Assembly (NCBI GenBank): GCA_013076295.1
Contig: RQOL01000616.1
Span: forward strand, 3,562,392-3,626,391
Length of the DNA stretch: 64,000 bases
Direction of reading: 5' to 3'
Source: Sanderia malayensis
Taxonomy: Eukaryota > Cnidaria > Scyphozoa > Semaeostomeae > Pelagiidae
Made by a program: the position numbers and the translations under genes. Of the stretch, positions 1 through 10,824 are shown piece by piece (the stretch's first letter is position 1; every line of letters starts with the position of its first letter). Under the pieces are notes generated by a model, which searched no databases, had not been told where the DNA came from, and worked only from the letters and a program-made list of their open reading frames with translations.

Positions 1-839
1 AAATTAGTGAAATTTAATGAACAAAAATTATTGAAAAGCTACTATTAGCAGTTCTTGGAGTAAAATATTGAAGTAACATTGACAAAATTGATAGACTTAC
101 AAATTCCAATGTCATTTTAAATTCGACTGGGCAGAGTTTTCTTCGATATCTGCATCTTGAACTCTGAGCTGAAATCTGAAATAGAGAGAGGTTAATGGCT
201 ACTTTGCAACAATAGACAAAGTTTACGAATCTAATGTAAGAAATTAATTAATTAGCAAGATTAATAAATAAATAGGAATGAAGCTGTTAGATTAACGAAC
301 TTTCAAATTCGTTGCGTAGCTTGTGAGACGTGGGCTAACTGAAAAGCCACCGAATAGACTCGAACCCATATACTAGCTAATCAGCTGACAAAACAGCCAT
401 TAACTTACCTTCTTAATTGGATGTTTTAGGTGCTTGGACAAGTTCTTCAACAACTTAGAAATCAGATCTGAAATAGAGACAATAACAAACTTCAATATCC
501 AGGAGATAATCAAAAATTTAATTCAAATAATTCTTGATGCAGAAGATAATTCAGATTCTTTTATAGTTTTTAAGTTTTCTAACCTTTGAGCTCTCCGCGT
601 TGATTAATTTCTCATATATAAACATGCTGCTCATCTGATCGATGCTTCGATGCCTTTGACTTTCACCCTAAATGACCAACAAGTTCAATAAGTGCTGGTG
701 AAAACAAGGAAAATATCTCTTTGCTCTGTGGTTCACTCACCTGACCTCTCACACTCACTTCCTCCATCGTCCGATCAGTTGTCGACAGAAAGCCCCTTTT
801 GTGTTTCCATTCCATCGAGTTGGATAAAAGTTCTTGAAA
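1..839. other. upstream flank and presumed promoter of PGK copy 1
   Basis: I see no supported coding region here. The stretch is AT-rich and its short open frames have no recognisable protein. The last ~110 bases (about 727-839) are pyrimidine-rich and closely match 8207-8316 in front of PGK copy 2, so the core promoter or 5' UTR was duplicated with the gene. Confidence 0.5.
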
Positions 840-3800
840 ATGATGTTAAGCAAGGCAGGAATAGCTGATTTGGACGTGTCTGGTAAAAGAGTTTTAATGA
901 GGTAGATTCTATTTTCGAGCATTGGTTTAATTCTTTTTGGTAGGTACTTCGAAACCTGGTTGAAAATTTGTCGATTTTGCGTCGACACATTCGACGCAGA
1001 TTCATTTCAGATGCCTATAACTATGAGGAAGTAGAAAATACACCAGCAATGTTCATATTTCAGGCATCAGCATTAGCATGTGCATCATTTGAGCAAAAAA
1101 TCGAGTTTCTATCTCTTACAGGGGGGCCAAGAAAACTCCGGATAGGGGTACCCCCATTTGAGGAAGTGAAGATTTTAGATGCTGTTAAGACGGGCTTACA
1201 CGATCGTTTTTTGCTAGCATTTTTTTTATATTGGACTGCAAAGCTGTTGTTTATCACCCATCTTTGTAAATTTTTATTTTGATCCAAGGTCAAAATAAAA
1301 TCATTATTTTCAAAGACGCCGACAGTGCCTGACGTCATGTCTGACTGGGAGGGCTTCGAGAATCACAAAGTTGGGTTGAAATAAGAAACATTTGACCTTT
1401 AATTTGCTTTTACAAACATGAATACTAAATTTTCAGGTAAAATATAAGAGGAACCTGTCAAGGCCCAAAAAATGATATGCAAACATCTGTCGAACGATTT
1501 CTGCAGAGGCCTTGGTTTTGTTGCCTTTGGATCTGGGTCGCGGTCCGGTTGAGGTCCTGGCACAGGTGTAATTCGTTCTATTCCGCTCATGCCCCTTTCA
1601 ACCCCACGTATAATGGGTTAGCTCGCTACGCTCGCCTGTCTATCTATTATCAAGAAACATCGACTGATGGGCGCACTTCATGCCCTGCATTCGCTACAGC
1701 TCATGCCCCTTTCAATCCCACGTACAAATGTTAGTTCTTAACAACATTCCTGATGTCAAATGGGGGTACCCCTATCCGGAGTTTTCTCGACCCCCCTGTA
1801 AGAGATAGAAACTCGGTTTTTTGCTCAAATCATGCATATGCTAATGCTGATGCCTGAAATATGCAACATTACTGATCTATTTTATTCGAGTTTACAATCT
1901 AACGGGAAGTCAGAAGTTAGGTCAACGAAAAGACGATTTCTGACAGTCAGTAACAAATCATAAGTACTGTGATTTTATGAGTAACTTCATTATTTCTTAT
2001 TTCCAGAGTTGAATTCAATGTCCCTCTCAAAAATGGAGTAATAACAAACAACCAAAGGTCTGTAAAACATTTTTGTCGCATTCAAGTTGTCATTCCATTC
2101 CATCCCACATGACGAAACTGTCCATTAATTTTGTGCTAATATGTCCCAACCTACCTTGTTTCTTTTCAGGATCACAGCAGCTCTACCAAGCATAAACCAT
2201 TGCCTTGAGAAGGGTGCAAGGAGTCTTGTACTTATGAGCCATCTTGGCCAACCAAACGGTCTTGTAAATCCTGAATATTCACTTGTACCTGTTGCAGAGG
2301 AACTAAGGAAGCTTTTAAATAGGTAATTATTTTATTTCATTTTGTGATTCAATCTATCTACACTTACTGCACATTGACTTATTATATTTGACTTATTGTA
2401 CAAGGTATTACGTACAAAGATATTCTTTATTGTTGCAAACCCAGAATGGATGTTGTTACGCTCTCAAATCCTTAATCCTTAATCCTTAGAGACGTCATAT
2501 TTTTGGAAGACTGCGTTGGTGAAGAAGTAGAAAAAAGATGCAGAGACCCAGCTATAGGCACTGTGATTGTTTTGGAAAATTTAAAGTTCCATATTGAGGA
2601 AGAAGGAAAAGGTGTTGATATAAATGGTAACAAGGTACCCTTATTTAATCCCTCGTTCATTTGTGTACCAAAACAGCAAATATGTCCTAAGCCTTTTCTA
2701 TTAATTGATAATTTAATGATAATGTTTATATGTTTAATTTTCAGGTTAAGGCAGCTAATGAAAATGTTGCTAAATTCCGAAACTCCCTTTCAAAACTGGG
2801 CGATGTTTATGTCAATGATGCCTTTGGCACAGCTCATAGAGCACACAGGTGATAATACATCAAATACATAGACATATTACCTTGTTTTCAATGTCAGCTG
2901 GTTGGTGATAAAGCGTGCTTGTTTATTTTTTAGCTCTATGGTTGGCATCTGTCTTGAGAAGCGAGTTGCTGGCTTCCTTATGAAGAAAGAATTGGACTAT
3001 TTCTCTAAAGTTCTTGAGCAACCTGAAAGACCCTTTCTTGCCATTCTTGGAGGGTATGTGTCCGTACTTTCAACAATTCTTGCAGTTTTCCATTTGTTTG
3101 AGTCTAGTAACGGAAAGGAGTAAGAATAAGTTCCCTGAATAGGTGTCAAAAAGGAAGCAGATATTTGTAATTAATTGTAACTTACAGTTTGCTGTGGTTT
3201 TATCAGGGCAAAGGTTGCAGATAAGATCAAATTGATTGAAAATTTGATGGAAAAAGTCAATGAAATGATCATTGGAGGAGACATGGCTTTCACATTTTTG
3301 AAAGTTTTGCATAACATGGAGGTAGGGTAGCAAAATGTTCTACGCTGTAACTATTTATTGTTAATAAAGATTTATAAGGAGTAAATTTTGATCAATTATT
3401 CTCCTTAGATTGGCAAGTCATTGTTTGATGAAGAGGGGTCAAAAATTGTCCCTAGACTGATGGAAAAAGCGAAGGCAAAAGGGGTGAAGTTCCATTTGCC
3501 AATTGATTTTGTGACAGCTGATAAGTTTGCTGATGATGCTAATGCTAAATCAGCAACAATAGATAGTGGCATTGATAGTGATCAAATGGTATGTGTATGC
3601 AAACTAACAATTTGATGAACATATCTATTAACGAGTGCTTCATTGATGTACCTGATATGATATAATTGTATTTGAAAGAAAATGCATTCTTTATTTATTC
3701 CATGTCATTTCTTCTAGGGTCTTGATTGTGGTCCAGCATCTATAAAAAAATTTGTAGACGTTGTAAATAAAGCGAAACTTGTGTTCTGGAATGGGTAAGC

Positions 3801-4354
3801 ATATCAAATTTAAATCCATTTCCAAGCTTCTACATTGTTTGAAAAAAGAAATAAAGAAATAAAATTGTTTTCTTAACTTCAGACCTGTTGGGGTGTTTGA
3901 GATGGCTAAGTTTGAAAAGGGAACAAAAGAGCTTATGGATGCAGTTGTTGCAGCAACAAAACGTGGAGTTACAACTGTAATTGGTAATAAACACCATCTT
4001 TCTTTATGAATTTATTAGAGTTTCTTACATCATAAATCTATTATTGATAACGATGAATTTAGTTCACACGTTTCCGCATTTCTAGGTGGTGGTGATACTG
4101 CCACGGCTTGTAAGAAATATGGAAAGGTGAATGAAGTGAGCCATGTCAGCACAGGTGGAGGAGCCAGTATTGAATTACTGGAAGGTAAGGCAATTTCATA
4201 TCAATATACTCTGCCTTATTTGATTATTATCCTGAATTAAATGGACCAAAATCGTTTGTTTGATTGTCTGTAAAGTCCAAGTTGTTGATTTATTTTGCTT
4301 TTTATTTCAGGGCGTGAGCTGCCTGGAGTGAAATTCTTGTCAGATAAAATTTGA
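840..4354 (+). CDS. PGK: phosphoglycerate kinase, copy 1 (divergent substrate site)
   Basis: Phosphoglycerate kinase is the glycolytic enzyme that transfers phosphate from 1,3-bisphosphoglycerate to ADP. Exons: 840-901, 2007-2057, 2170-2322, 2490-2634, 2745-2848, 2934-3053, 3207-3321, 3409-3588, 3718-3794, 3883-3983, 4086-4184, 4311-4354. They join without a frame break into 416 residues; human PGK1 has 417. Visible family signatures include [39 protein letters not shown] and [10 protein letters not shown]. Odd points: the usual VDFN is VEFN (E23), HLGRPDG is HLGQPNG (Q65, N67), NLRFH is NLKFH (K121) and GGGMAFT is GGDMAFT (D237). Three of these positions contact the 3-phosphoglycerate substrate in known PGKs. 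The frame is open, but activity is doubtful. Intron 1 is 1.1 kb because of an inserted element. A poly(A) signal lies at 4380-4385. There are two consecutive start ATGs; the first is used here. Confidence 0.93.
1048..1870. mobile_element. foldback (MITE-like) element in intron 1 of PGK copy 1
   Basis: The stretch 1048-1163 is repeated as its reverse complement at about 1756-1870 with only scattered mismatches, giving terminal inverted repeats of roughly 115 bp around a ~590-bp centre. The centre holds a short direct duplication (around 1588 and 1700, sharing TCATGCCCCTTTCAA). The element has no transposase frame. It is absent from the equivalent intron of PGK copy 2, which is only 168 bp long, so it arrived after the duplication or was lost from copy 2. 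I could not identify a clear target-site duplication. Confidence 0.75.
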
Positions 4355-5629
4355 TTTACATCATGCAAATCAAACTCTGAATAAAATTGCTGTTCTGTGG
4401 CATTGATAATTTGGCTGATAGAACTTATTTGCTGTTAAAGAAATATTTTAATCTCTCGGTTTTCAGAAAGATTAAATGATAGCAAGATTATCGAAATTGT
4501 TAATCTTTGCTTCAAAATATTTTTCGCGTTTAATCTAGCTATTTATTTTAACAAAATCATATAATTGCTGCATATATTGCTGCATATATAATCATATATG
4601 TCGTTTTCAAGAAAAAATCTTGTTTGTTTGTGGGCTTGATCCATTCTAGCCAGCACGGCATGCATACTCCTGTGCAGTAGCCTATATATTGCACTGCGCA
4701 TACACGCCCACCTTTAGGGCATTCTAACATTTGGGCATTCTAACCTTTTTATAACAAAAGTCTTCGGATTTGTGTTATAAAAATCCAAAGAATACTTTTC
4801 CATATGTAAACATGCTGCTCATCTGAAGTTTTTGTCAACGTTGAAGATCAACGTCGTATTGCCCACTGGGTTAAGTTATAATACCCAAGGTACTTTTGTC
4901 CCGATGGTATTGAAAGCGAGCGTCTCTGCCGAAGATTAAAAAAAAAATCAAGTTTCTTACCTTTTCATAAAATTGACGAGGCGGGTAATTTCACCCCATG
5001 AAAACATCAGTTTCTGGCCAGTTTATAATTTCCAGTTGAACATTTTTCATCGAACGGGTTGAATAAAAATCTGAATCTGTAAATAGAAAACGTAATCGTA
5101 ATTACTCAAATGCCTTCCCATGCTTGAAATGCTGGATTGAGTCCAACGTTTGCTGCCATGAAGAAATAATTCGAAACTCAATTGCTTTGAATTCATTCAC
5201 CTATAATAGCTAAAATATCCAACTTTCAATTATGAAAAAGCGAATAACTTGGCATAAATACATACTTTGATATGTATTCAGGTATGGGTCTATGCAAGTC
5301 TTTCAAATGCAAGTCTTTTATCGATGAAAACAGCTTTGAAAATATTGGACAGCCAAGCGGATGGTCTGCTACCATTTCAAGCAACACAGGAAGAAGTACA
5401 CTGTAGACTTCAACTGCAAAATAGCAAAAACAAAACAACATCAATCAGCCAATAAGGAGCGACCCCAAAGTCTTATGCACAAAGTTATTTTGCTTGTTGC
5501 AAAAGAAAAGACAACAGAGACGTCAAAAATCGAGATGTTTATTTCAAATGATGCGTACAATCACTTTGTCCAATGTTTAACGGTGAAGTTCACATCGTCG
5601 TGCAGCGCGTTTGATTGACAGATGTAACG
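4355..5629. other. intergenic region, 3' flank of PGK copy 1
   Basis: No gene is supported. The first ~390 bases are the 3' flank and are shared with 10825-11200 downstream of PGK copy 2, marking the right end of the duplicated block. Beyond about 4740 the sequence is unique, with short open frames that show no recognisable protein. Confidence 0.5.
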
Positions 5630-6360
5630 ATCAAAACATACTATTTAGGGCCTTCTGATCACGTTGAAACAATTTTCAGTTTTCTAGGACACTTGGTTCA
5701 AAAGTTAAAAATTTCAAATGCTCGCGAGTAGTGAATAACTTTATGTATCCATCATGAAAGCCAAAGTGGAGAAATCAAAAATCGAAATTGATTGAAATTC
5801 GGCTCACAAATAATCAAAACATACTATTTAGGGCCTTCTGATCACGTTGCAACACTTTTCAGCTCTCCAGGACAAGTGGTTCAAAAGTTAGCGATTTCAA
5901 ATACTCGCAAGTAGTGAATCACTTTATGTAGCTATCCATCATGACAGTCCAAATTCGAGAGACCGAAAATCGAAAATGATTGAAATTTGGCTCACAAATA
6001 GCCAATACGTACTATTTAGGGCCTTCTGATCACGTTGCAACAATTTTCAGCTTTCTAGGACACTTGGTTCAAAAGTTGACAATTTCAAATGCTCGCGAGT
6101 AGTGAATAACTTTATGTAGCTATCCATCATGAAAGCCTAAAGTGGAGAAATCAAAAATCGAAATTGATTGAAATTCGGCTCACAAATAATCAAAACATGC
6201 TATTTAGGGCCTTCTGATCACGTTGAAACAATTTTCAGCTTTCTAGGACACTTGGTTCAAAAGTTGACAATTTCAAATGCTCGCGAGTAGTGAATAACTT
6301 TATGTATCCATCATGAAAGCCTAAAGTCAAGAAATGAAAAATCGAAATTGATTGAAATTT
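5630..6360. repeat. four-copy tandem repeat of about 185 bp
   Basis: Four successive units begin near 5632, 5815, 6003 and 6190. Each starts with a variant of ACTATTTAGGGCCTTCTGAT followed by ATCACGTTG, a run ending in GTTCAAAAGTT, a CTCGCGAGTAGTGAATA segment and a TGATTGAAATTCGGCTCACA segment. Units differ by a few substitutions and small indels. There is no open frame through the array. It looks like a short satellite array. Confidence 0.85.
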
Positions 6361-6736
6361 AAGTTCGAACTTAAATTATGGAGACAAAGGAGAGCAAATG
6401 ATATAAATACGCATGCGTATTGATTCATGGCCACAATTGGAAAGACTGTGCACACGATTCCAGACAGTAATTTTGGGGTGTATATATATATATCGGTGGC
6501 GAGTCTCCAAGCAGATGTCGCTGGATATATATGAACAGACCGGCACTGTTGGCCCTCGTCACCCCGGTGTACCAACAAAGTTAGTAGTTGAGTACGATAC
6601 GCGGATGGTTTTTCGGCGTTTCTGCCGGAAAATCATTCTCTCGGAAAGACGAAAAGTCCCGGTACGCCGGGGATCTACTTTCTCTTGTAGATCCTCGGTG
6701 TACCAGGCCTCATTTAATTTCAACTCAACTTCAAGT

Positions 6737-6808
6737 GGAGCTCGGTGGAATCGATCCGTGACTCCATGAGTGGCAAGCACAAGTGCCAACCACTTCGCCA
6801 CAAGAGTT
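6737..6808 (-). mobile_element. tRNA-derived SINE-like head
   Basis: Read on the minus strand, the stretch contains a perfect Pol III A box (TGGCGAAGTGG, 6790-6800) and a good B box (GGATCGATTCC, 6747-6757) at tRNA-like spacing. The bases that would form the acceptor stem do not pair, so this is not a working tRNA. It is best read as the tRNA-derived head of a SINE or a tRNA pseudogene. The minus-strand continuation to about 6560 may be the SINE body; it includes a hairpin built on GATCTAC/GTAGATC near 6670-6695. Confidence 0.5.
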
Positions 6809-6819
6809 GAACTAACAAA

Positions 6820-7579
6820 AAAGCTAATACTAAATGGTCCATTTTGGATTCGCACGAAAATTGCGCAGCCGCTTCGCTTCCCTCCGCTACGCAGCAGCAA
6901 CAATTGTATCGTTGAAAACGACTCAGCCAGGGTCTGGGATGGGAGGGACAAAGTGCTCTTTATATGCATCTCTATGTAAATTATATATCATCGATAAAGT
7001 GTATACCCTTCTCAAGGTACATCTCTGCTTTGTATGATATATATTCCTCTTCAGTTACATCTCCTTCTTTTAAAACACAAATTGTTGGCTGTTCATCGTT
7101 TCTTTCGTTGTCTGTCAGAATCAAATCATCAAATCATCATCATCATTCATCGCCACGTTGTATTACGTCTTTGCTTCTTAGTTTCAACTTTCGGTCCTTC
7201 TTTATACCCAACTTTTGCTTTGAAATCTCTTAGATAATCTCAACCTTGTGCTTTCCTCCGCCTGCCATATTAAAGACAAATAATTTCTTAAAAACCCTCA
7301 CTTGCTTCTTAGGCCATGACGCACATGCAGAGGGCACACGGCACACCACCCACTTTTCGAGACACACACATGAAGTATTGCCGAACCGGAAATAAGCCCT
7401 CTTGGAGTAGAGGGACTTTCAGCCATCCAAAGTTTATCCCCAGGCGGCACACCAACATACCGTAAATCCTCGAATTAGTCCCCTGGGGGGCTTAATCATG
7501 TCCAGTATTTAACTCTAGATCTTTCTCTCTCTCTCTCTCTATCACGCTCCTCCGTCCGTAGCGGACACTGCGCGGTCTA
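6820..7579. other. intergenic stretch with a CT microsatellite
   Basis: No coding region is supported. A (CT)n microsatellite lies at about 7523-7540. The rest is unremarkable non-coding DNA between the SINE-like piece and the LINE fragment. Confidence 0.5.
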
Positions 7580-8205
7580 CTACAAGTTTCCATATATGTC
7601 TGTACTTTGCAATTTGTTCATGGTCACTATATAATTTATGATTTTTGTGTTTTTGTTACTTTCTTTAATTATTATGTTAACTTTAACGTTTTCAAGGTCT
7701 TTCTCGATAATTTTTAACCATGTCATCTTCTGCCCTCCTCTTGGTTTCTTGCAGATCTTCTTTGCTTCCTTTAATGCTTGTTTTGCTGGTGTTTTTTCTG
7801 GAAGTCTCAAAAGATGACCATACCAATTTAGCCTTCGCCTTTTTACTGCCTTACTCCATGATGCTAGATTCGTTATTTTATAGAGGTTATCATTTGATAC
7901 TTTGTCTTGCCATTTGATGTTTAGCATTCTTCTAATTAATTTCCTTTGAAATACGTCAATTGTGTTGTCGTGTTTTTTTGTGATGGTCCATAATTCGCAG
8001 TTGTAAAGAAATATACTTTCCACGTGGCTTCTGAATATTCTTATTTTTACTTCTCTTGATGTTTTCGTGCTTTCAAAGATATATTTCAGTTGATTATAGG
8101 CGTTTGTTGCAAGGATCTTTCTTCTGTTTATATCATTCTCAGTTTCAAGTACACTCCCAAGATATTTACACTTTTTCCATTTGTCATCTAGATCTTTGCT
8201 GTCTG
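7580..8205 (-). pseudogene. LINE endonuclease/reverse transcriptase, C-terminal fragment
   Basis: The minus-strand frame encodes about 200 residues typical of the C-terminal part of non-LTR retrotransposon polyproteins: a KYLGS motif, an NCELWTI motif, RKLIRRML, and an RRRLNWYGHLLR stretch followed by a basic tail ending at a stop codon (7580). The catalytic reverse-transcriptase core (YADD-type) and the endonuclease domain are missing, so this is a 5'-truncated, dead insertion, as is usual for LINEs. The open frame continues up to 8269 only because it runs into the duplicated PGK 5' flank, so the real LINE/host boundary is near 8205. Confidence 0.8.
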
Positions 8206-8316
8206 TGGTTCTCTCACCTGACCTCTCTCTCACACTCACTTCCTCCATCGTCCGATCAGTTGTCGACAAAACGCCCCTTTTGTCTTTCCATCAAGTTGGA
8301 TAAAAGTTCTTTGAAA

Positions 8317-10824
8317 ATGACGTTAAGCAAGGCAGGAATAGCTGATTTGGACGTGTCTGGCAAAAGAGTTTTAATGAGGTAGATTCTATTTTTGAGTATT
8401 GGTTTAATTCTTTTTCGCAGGCACTTCTGAACACCAACACATGGATATTTGGCCTAATCTGAATCTGATGAACATGAATCTGATGAACATGAATGAAGCC
8501 TAAGTACTGTGATTTTATGAGTAACTTCGTTGTTTCTTATTTCTAGAGTCGATTTCAATGTCCCTCTCAAAAATGGAGTAATAACAAACAACCAAAGGTC
8601 TGTAAAACATTTTTGTCGCATTCAGGTTGTCATTCCATTCCATCCCACATGACGAAACTGTCCATTAATTTTGTGCTAATATGTCCCAACCTACCTTGTT
8701 TCTTTTCAGGATCACAGCAGCTCTGCCCAGCATAAACCATTGCCTTGAGAAGGGTGCAAGGAGTCTTGTACTTATGAGCCATCTTGGCCGACCAGACGGT
8801 CTTGTAAAGCCTGAATATTCACTTGCACCTGTTGCAGAGGAATTAAGGAAGCTTTTAAACAGGTAATTATTTTATTTCATTTTGTGATTCTTTATTGTTG
8901 CAAACCCAGAATGGATGTTATTACGTTCTCAAATCCTTAATCCATAGAGACGTCATATTTTTGGAAGACTGCGTTGGTGAAGAAGTAGAAAAAAGATGCA
9001 GAGACCCAGCTACAGGCACTGTGGTTGTTTTGGAAAACTTGAGGTTCCATATTGAGGAAGAAGGAAAAGGTGTTGATGCAGATGGTAACAAGGTACCCCT
9101 ATTTGATCCCTCATTATTCATTTCTGTGCCAAAAGAGCAAATATGTCTTAAGCCTTTCTATAATATTAATTGATAATTTTTTCCTGCATTACTGTTATTA
9201 ATGTTTATATGTTTAATTTTCAGGTTAAGGCAGCTAATGAAAATGTTGCTAAATTCCGAAACTCCCTTTCAAAACTGGGTGATGTTTATGTCAATGATGC
9301 CTTTGGCACAGCTCATAGAGCACATAGGTGATAATACATCAAATACATAGACATATTACCTTGTTTTCAATGTCAGCTGGTTGGTGATAAAGCGTGCTTG
9401 TTTATTTTTTAGCTCTATGGTTGGCATCTGTCTTGAGAAGCGAGTTGCTGGCTTCCTTATGAAGAAAGAATTGGACTATTTCTCTAAAGTTCTTGAGCAA
9501 CCTGAAAGACCCTTTCTTGCCATTCTTGGAGGGTATGTGTCCGTACTTTCAACAATTCTTGCAGTTTTCCATTTGTTTGAGTCTAGTAACGGAAAGGAGT
9601 AAGAATAAGTTCCCTGAATAGGTGTCAAAAAGGAAGCAGATATTTGTAATTAATTGTAACTTACAGTTTGCTGTGGTTTTATCAGGGCAAAGGTTGCAGA
9701 TAAGATCAAATTGATTGAAAATTTGATGGAAAAAGTCAATGAAATGATCATTGGAGGAGGCATGGCTTTCACATTTTTGAAAGTTTTGCATAACATGGAG
9801 GTAGGGTAGCAAAATGTTCTACGCTGTAACTATTTATTGTTAATAAAGATTTATAAGGAGTAAATTTTGATCAATTATTCTCCTTAGATTGGCAAGTCAT
9901 TGTTTGATGAAGAGGGGTCAAAAATTGTCCCTAGACTGATGGAAAAGCGAAGGCAAAAGGGGTGAAGTTCCATTTGCCAATTGATTTTGTGACAGCTGAT
10001 AAGTTTGCCGATGATGCTAATGCTAAATCAGCGACAATAGATAGTGGCATTGATAGTGATCAAATGGTATGTGTATGCAAACTGACAATTTGATGAACAT
10101 ATCTATTAACGAGTGCTTCATTAACGTACCTGATATGATATCATTGTATTTGAAAGAAAATCCATTCTTTATTTATTCCATGTCTAGGGTCTTGATTGTG
10201 GTCCAGCATCTATAAAGAAATTTGTAGACGTTGTAAACAACGCGAAACTTGTGTTCTGGAATGGGTAAGCATATCAAATTTTAATCCATTTCCAAGCTTC
10301 TACATTGTTTTAAGAAAGAAATATATAAATTAAATTGTTTTCTTAACTTCAGACCTGTTGGGGTGTTTGAGATGGCTAAGTTTGAAAAGGGAACGAAAGA
10401 ACTTATGGATGCAGTTGTTGCAGCAACAAAACGTGGAGTTACAACTGTAATTGGTAATAAACACCATCTTTCTTTATGAATTTATTAGAGTTTCTTACAT
10501 CATAAATCTATTACTGATAACGATGAATTTAATTCACGCGTTTCTGCATTTCTAGGTGGTGGTGATACTGCCACGGCTTGTAAGAAATATGGAAAGGTGA
10601 ATGAAGTGAGCCATGTCAGCACAGGTGGAGGAGCCAGTATTGAATTACTGGAAGGTAAGGCAATTTCATTTCAACATACTCTGCCGTATTTGATTATTGT
10701 CTTGAATTAAATGGACTAAAATCGTTTGTTTGATTGTCTGTAAAGTCCAAGTTGTTGATTTATTTTGCTTTTTATTTCAGGGCGTGAGCTGCCTGGAGTG
10801 AAATTCTTGTCAGATAAAGTTTGA
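8317..10824 (+). CDS. PGK: phosphoglycerate kinase, copy 2 (frameshifted as assembled)
   Basis: This is a tandem paralogue of copy 1 with the same 12-exon structure: 8317-8378, 8547-8597, 8710-8862, 8948-9092, 9224-9327, 9413-9532, 9686-9800, 9888-10066, 10188-10264, 10353-10453, 10556-10654, 10781-10824. It keeps the canonical substrate-site residues that copy 1 has lost (VDFN, HLGRPDG, NLRFH, GGGMAFT). In exon 8 the A run at 9943-9946 has four A where copy 1 has five. The frame then shifts and meets TGA at 9963-9965, which would remove most of the nucleotide-binding domain. All other exons would be in frame if the single base were present. The AATAAA of copy 1 has become AATGAA here. It could be a recent pseudogene, a damaged allele or a base-calling error in a functional gene. 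Confidence 0.85.

Noticed and set aside
300..425. Second tRNA-like SINE piece with a GGTTCGAGTCT B box on the minus strand
   Set aside because: No convincing A box at the right distance, so not annotated.
5630..6360. Possible CRISPR-like array from regularly spaced repeats
   Set aside because: The whole ~185-bp unit repeats, with no short repeat plus unique spacers, and the genome is animal.
6737..6808. Functional tRNA gene
   Set aside because: A and B boxes are good, but the acceptor-stem ends do not pair and the anticodon loop is irregular.
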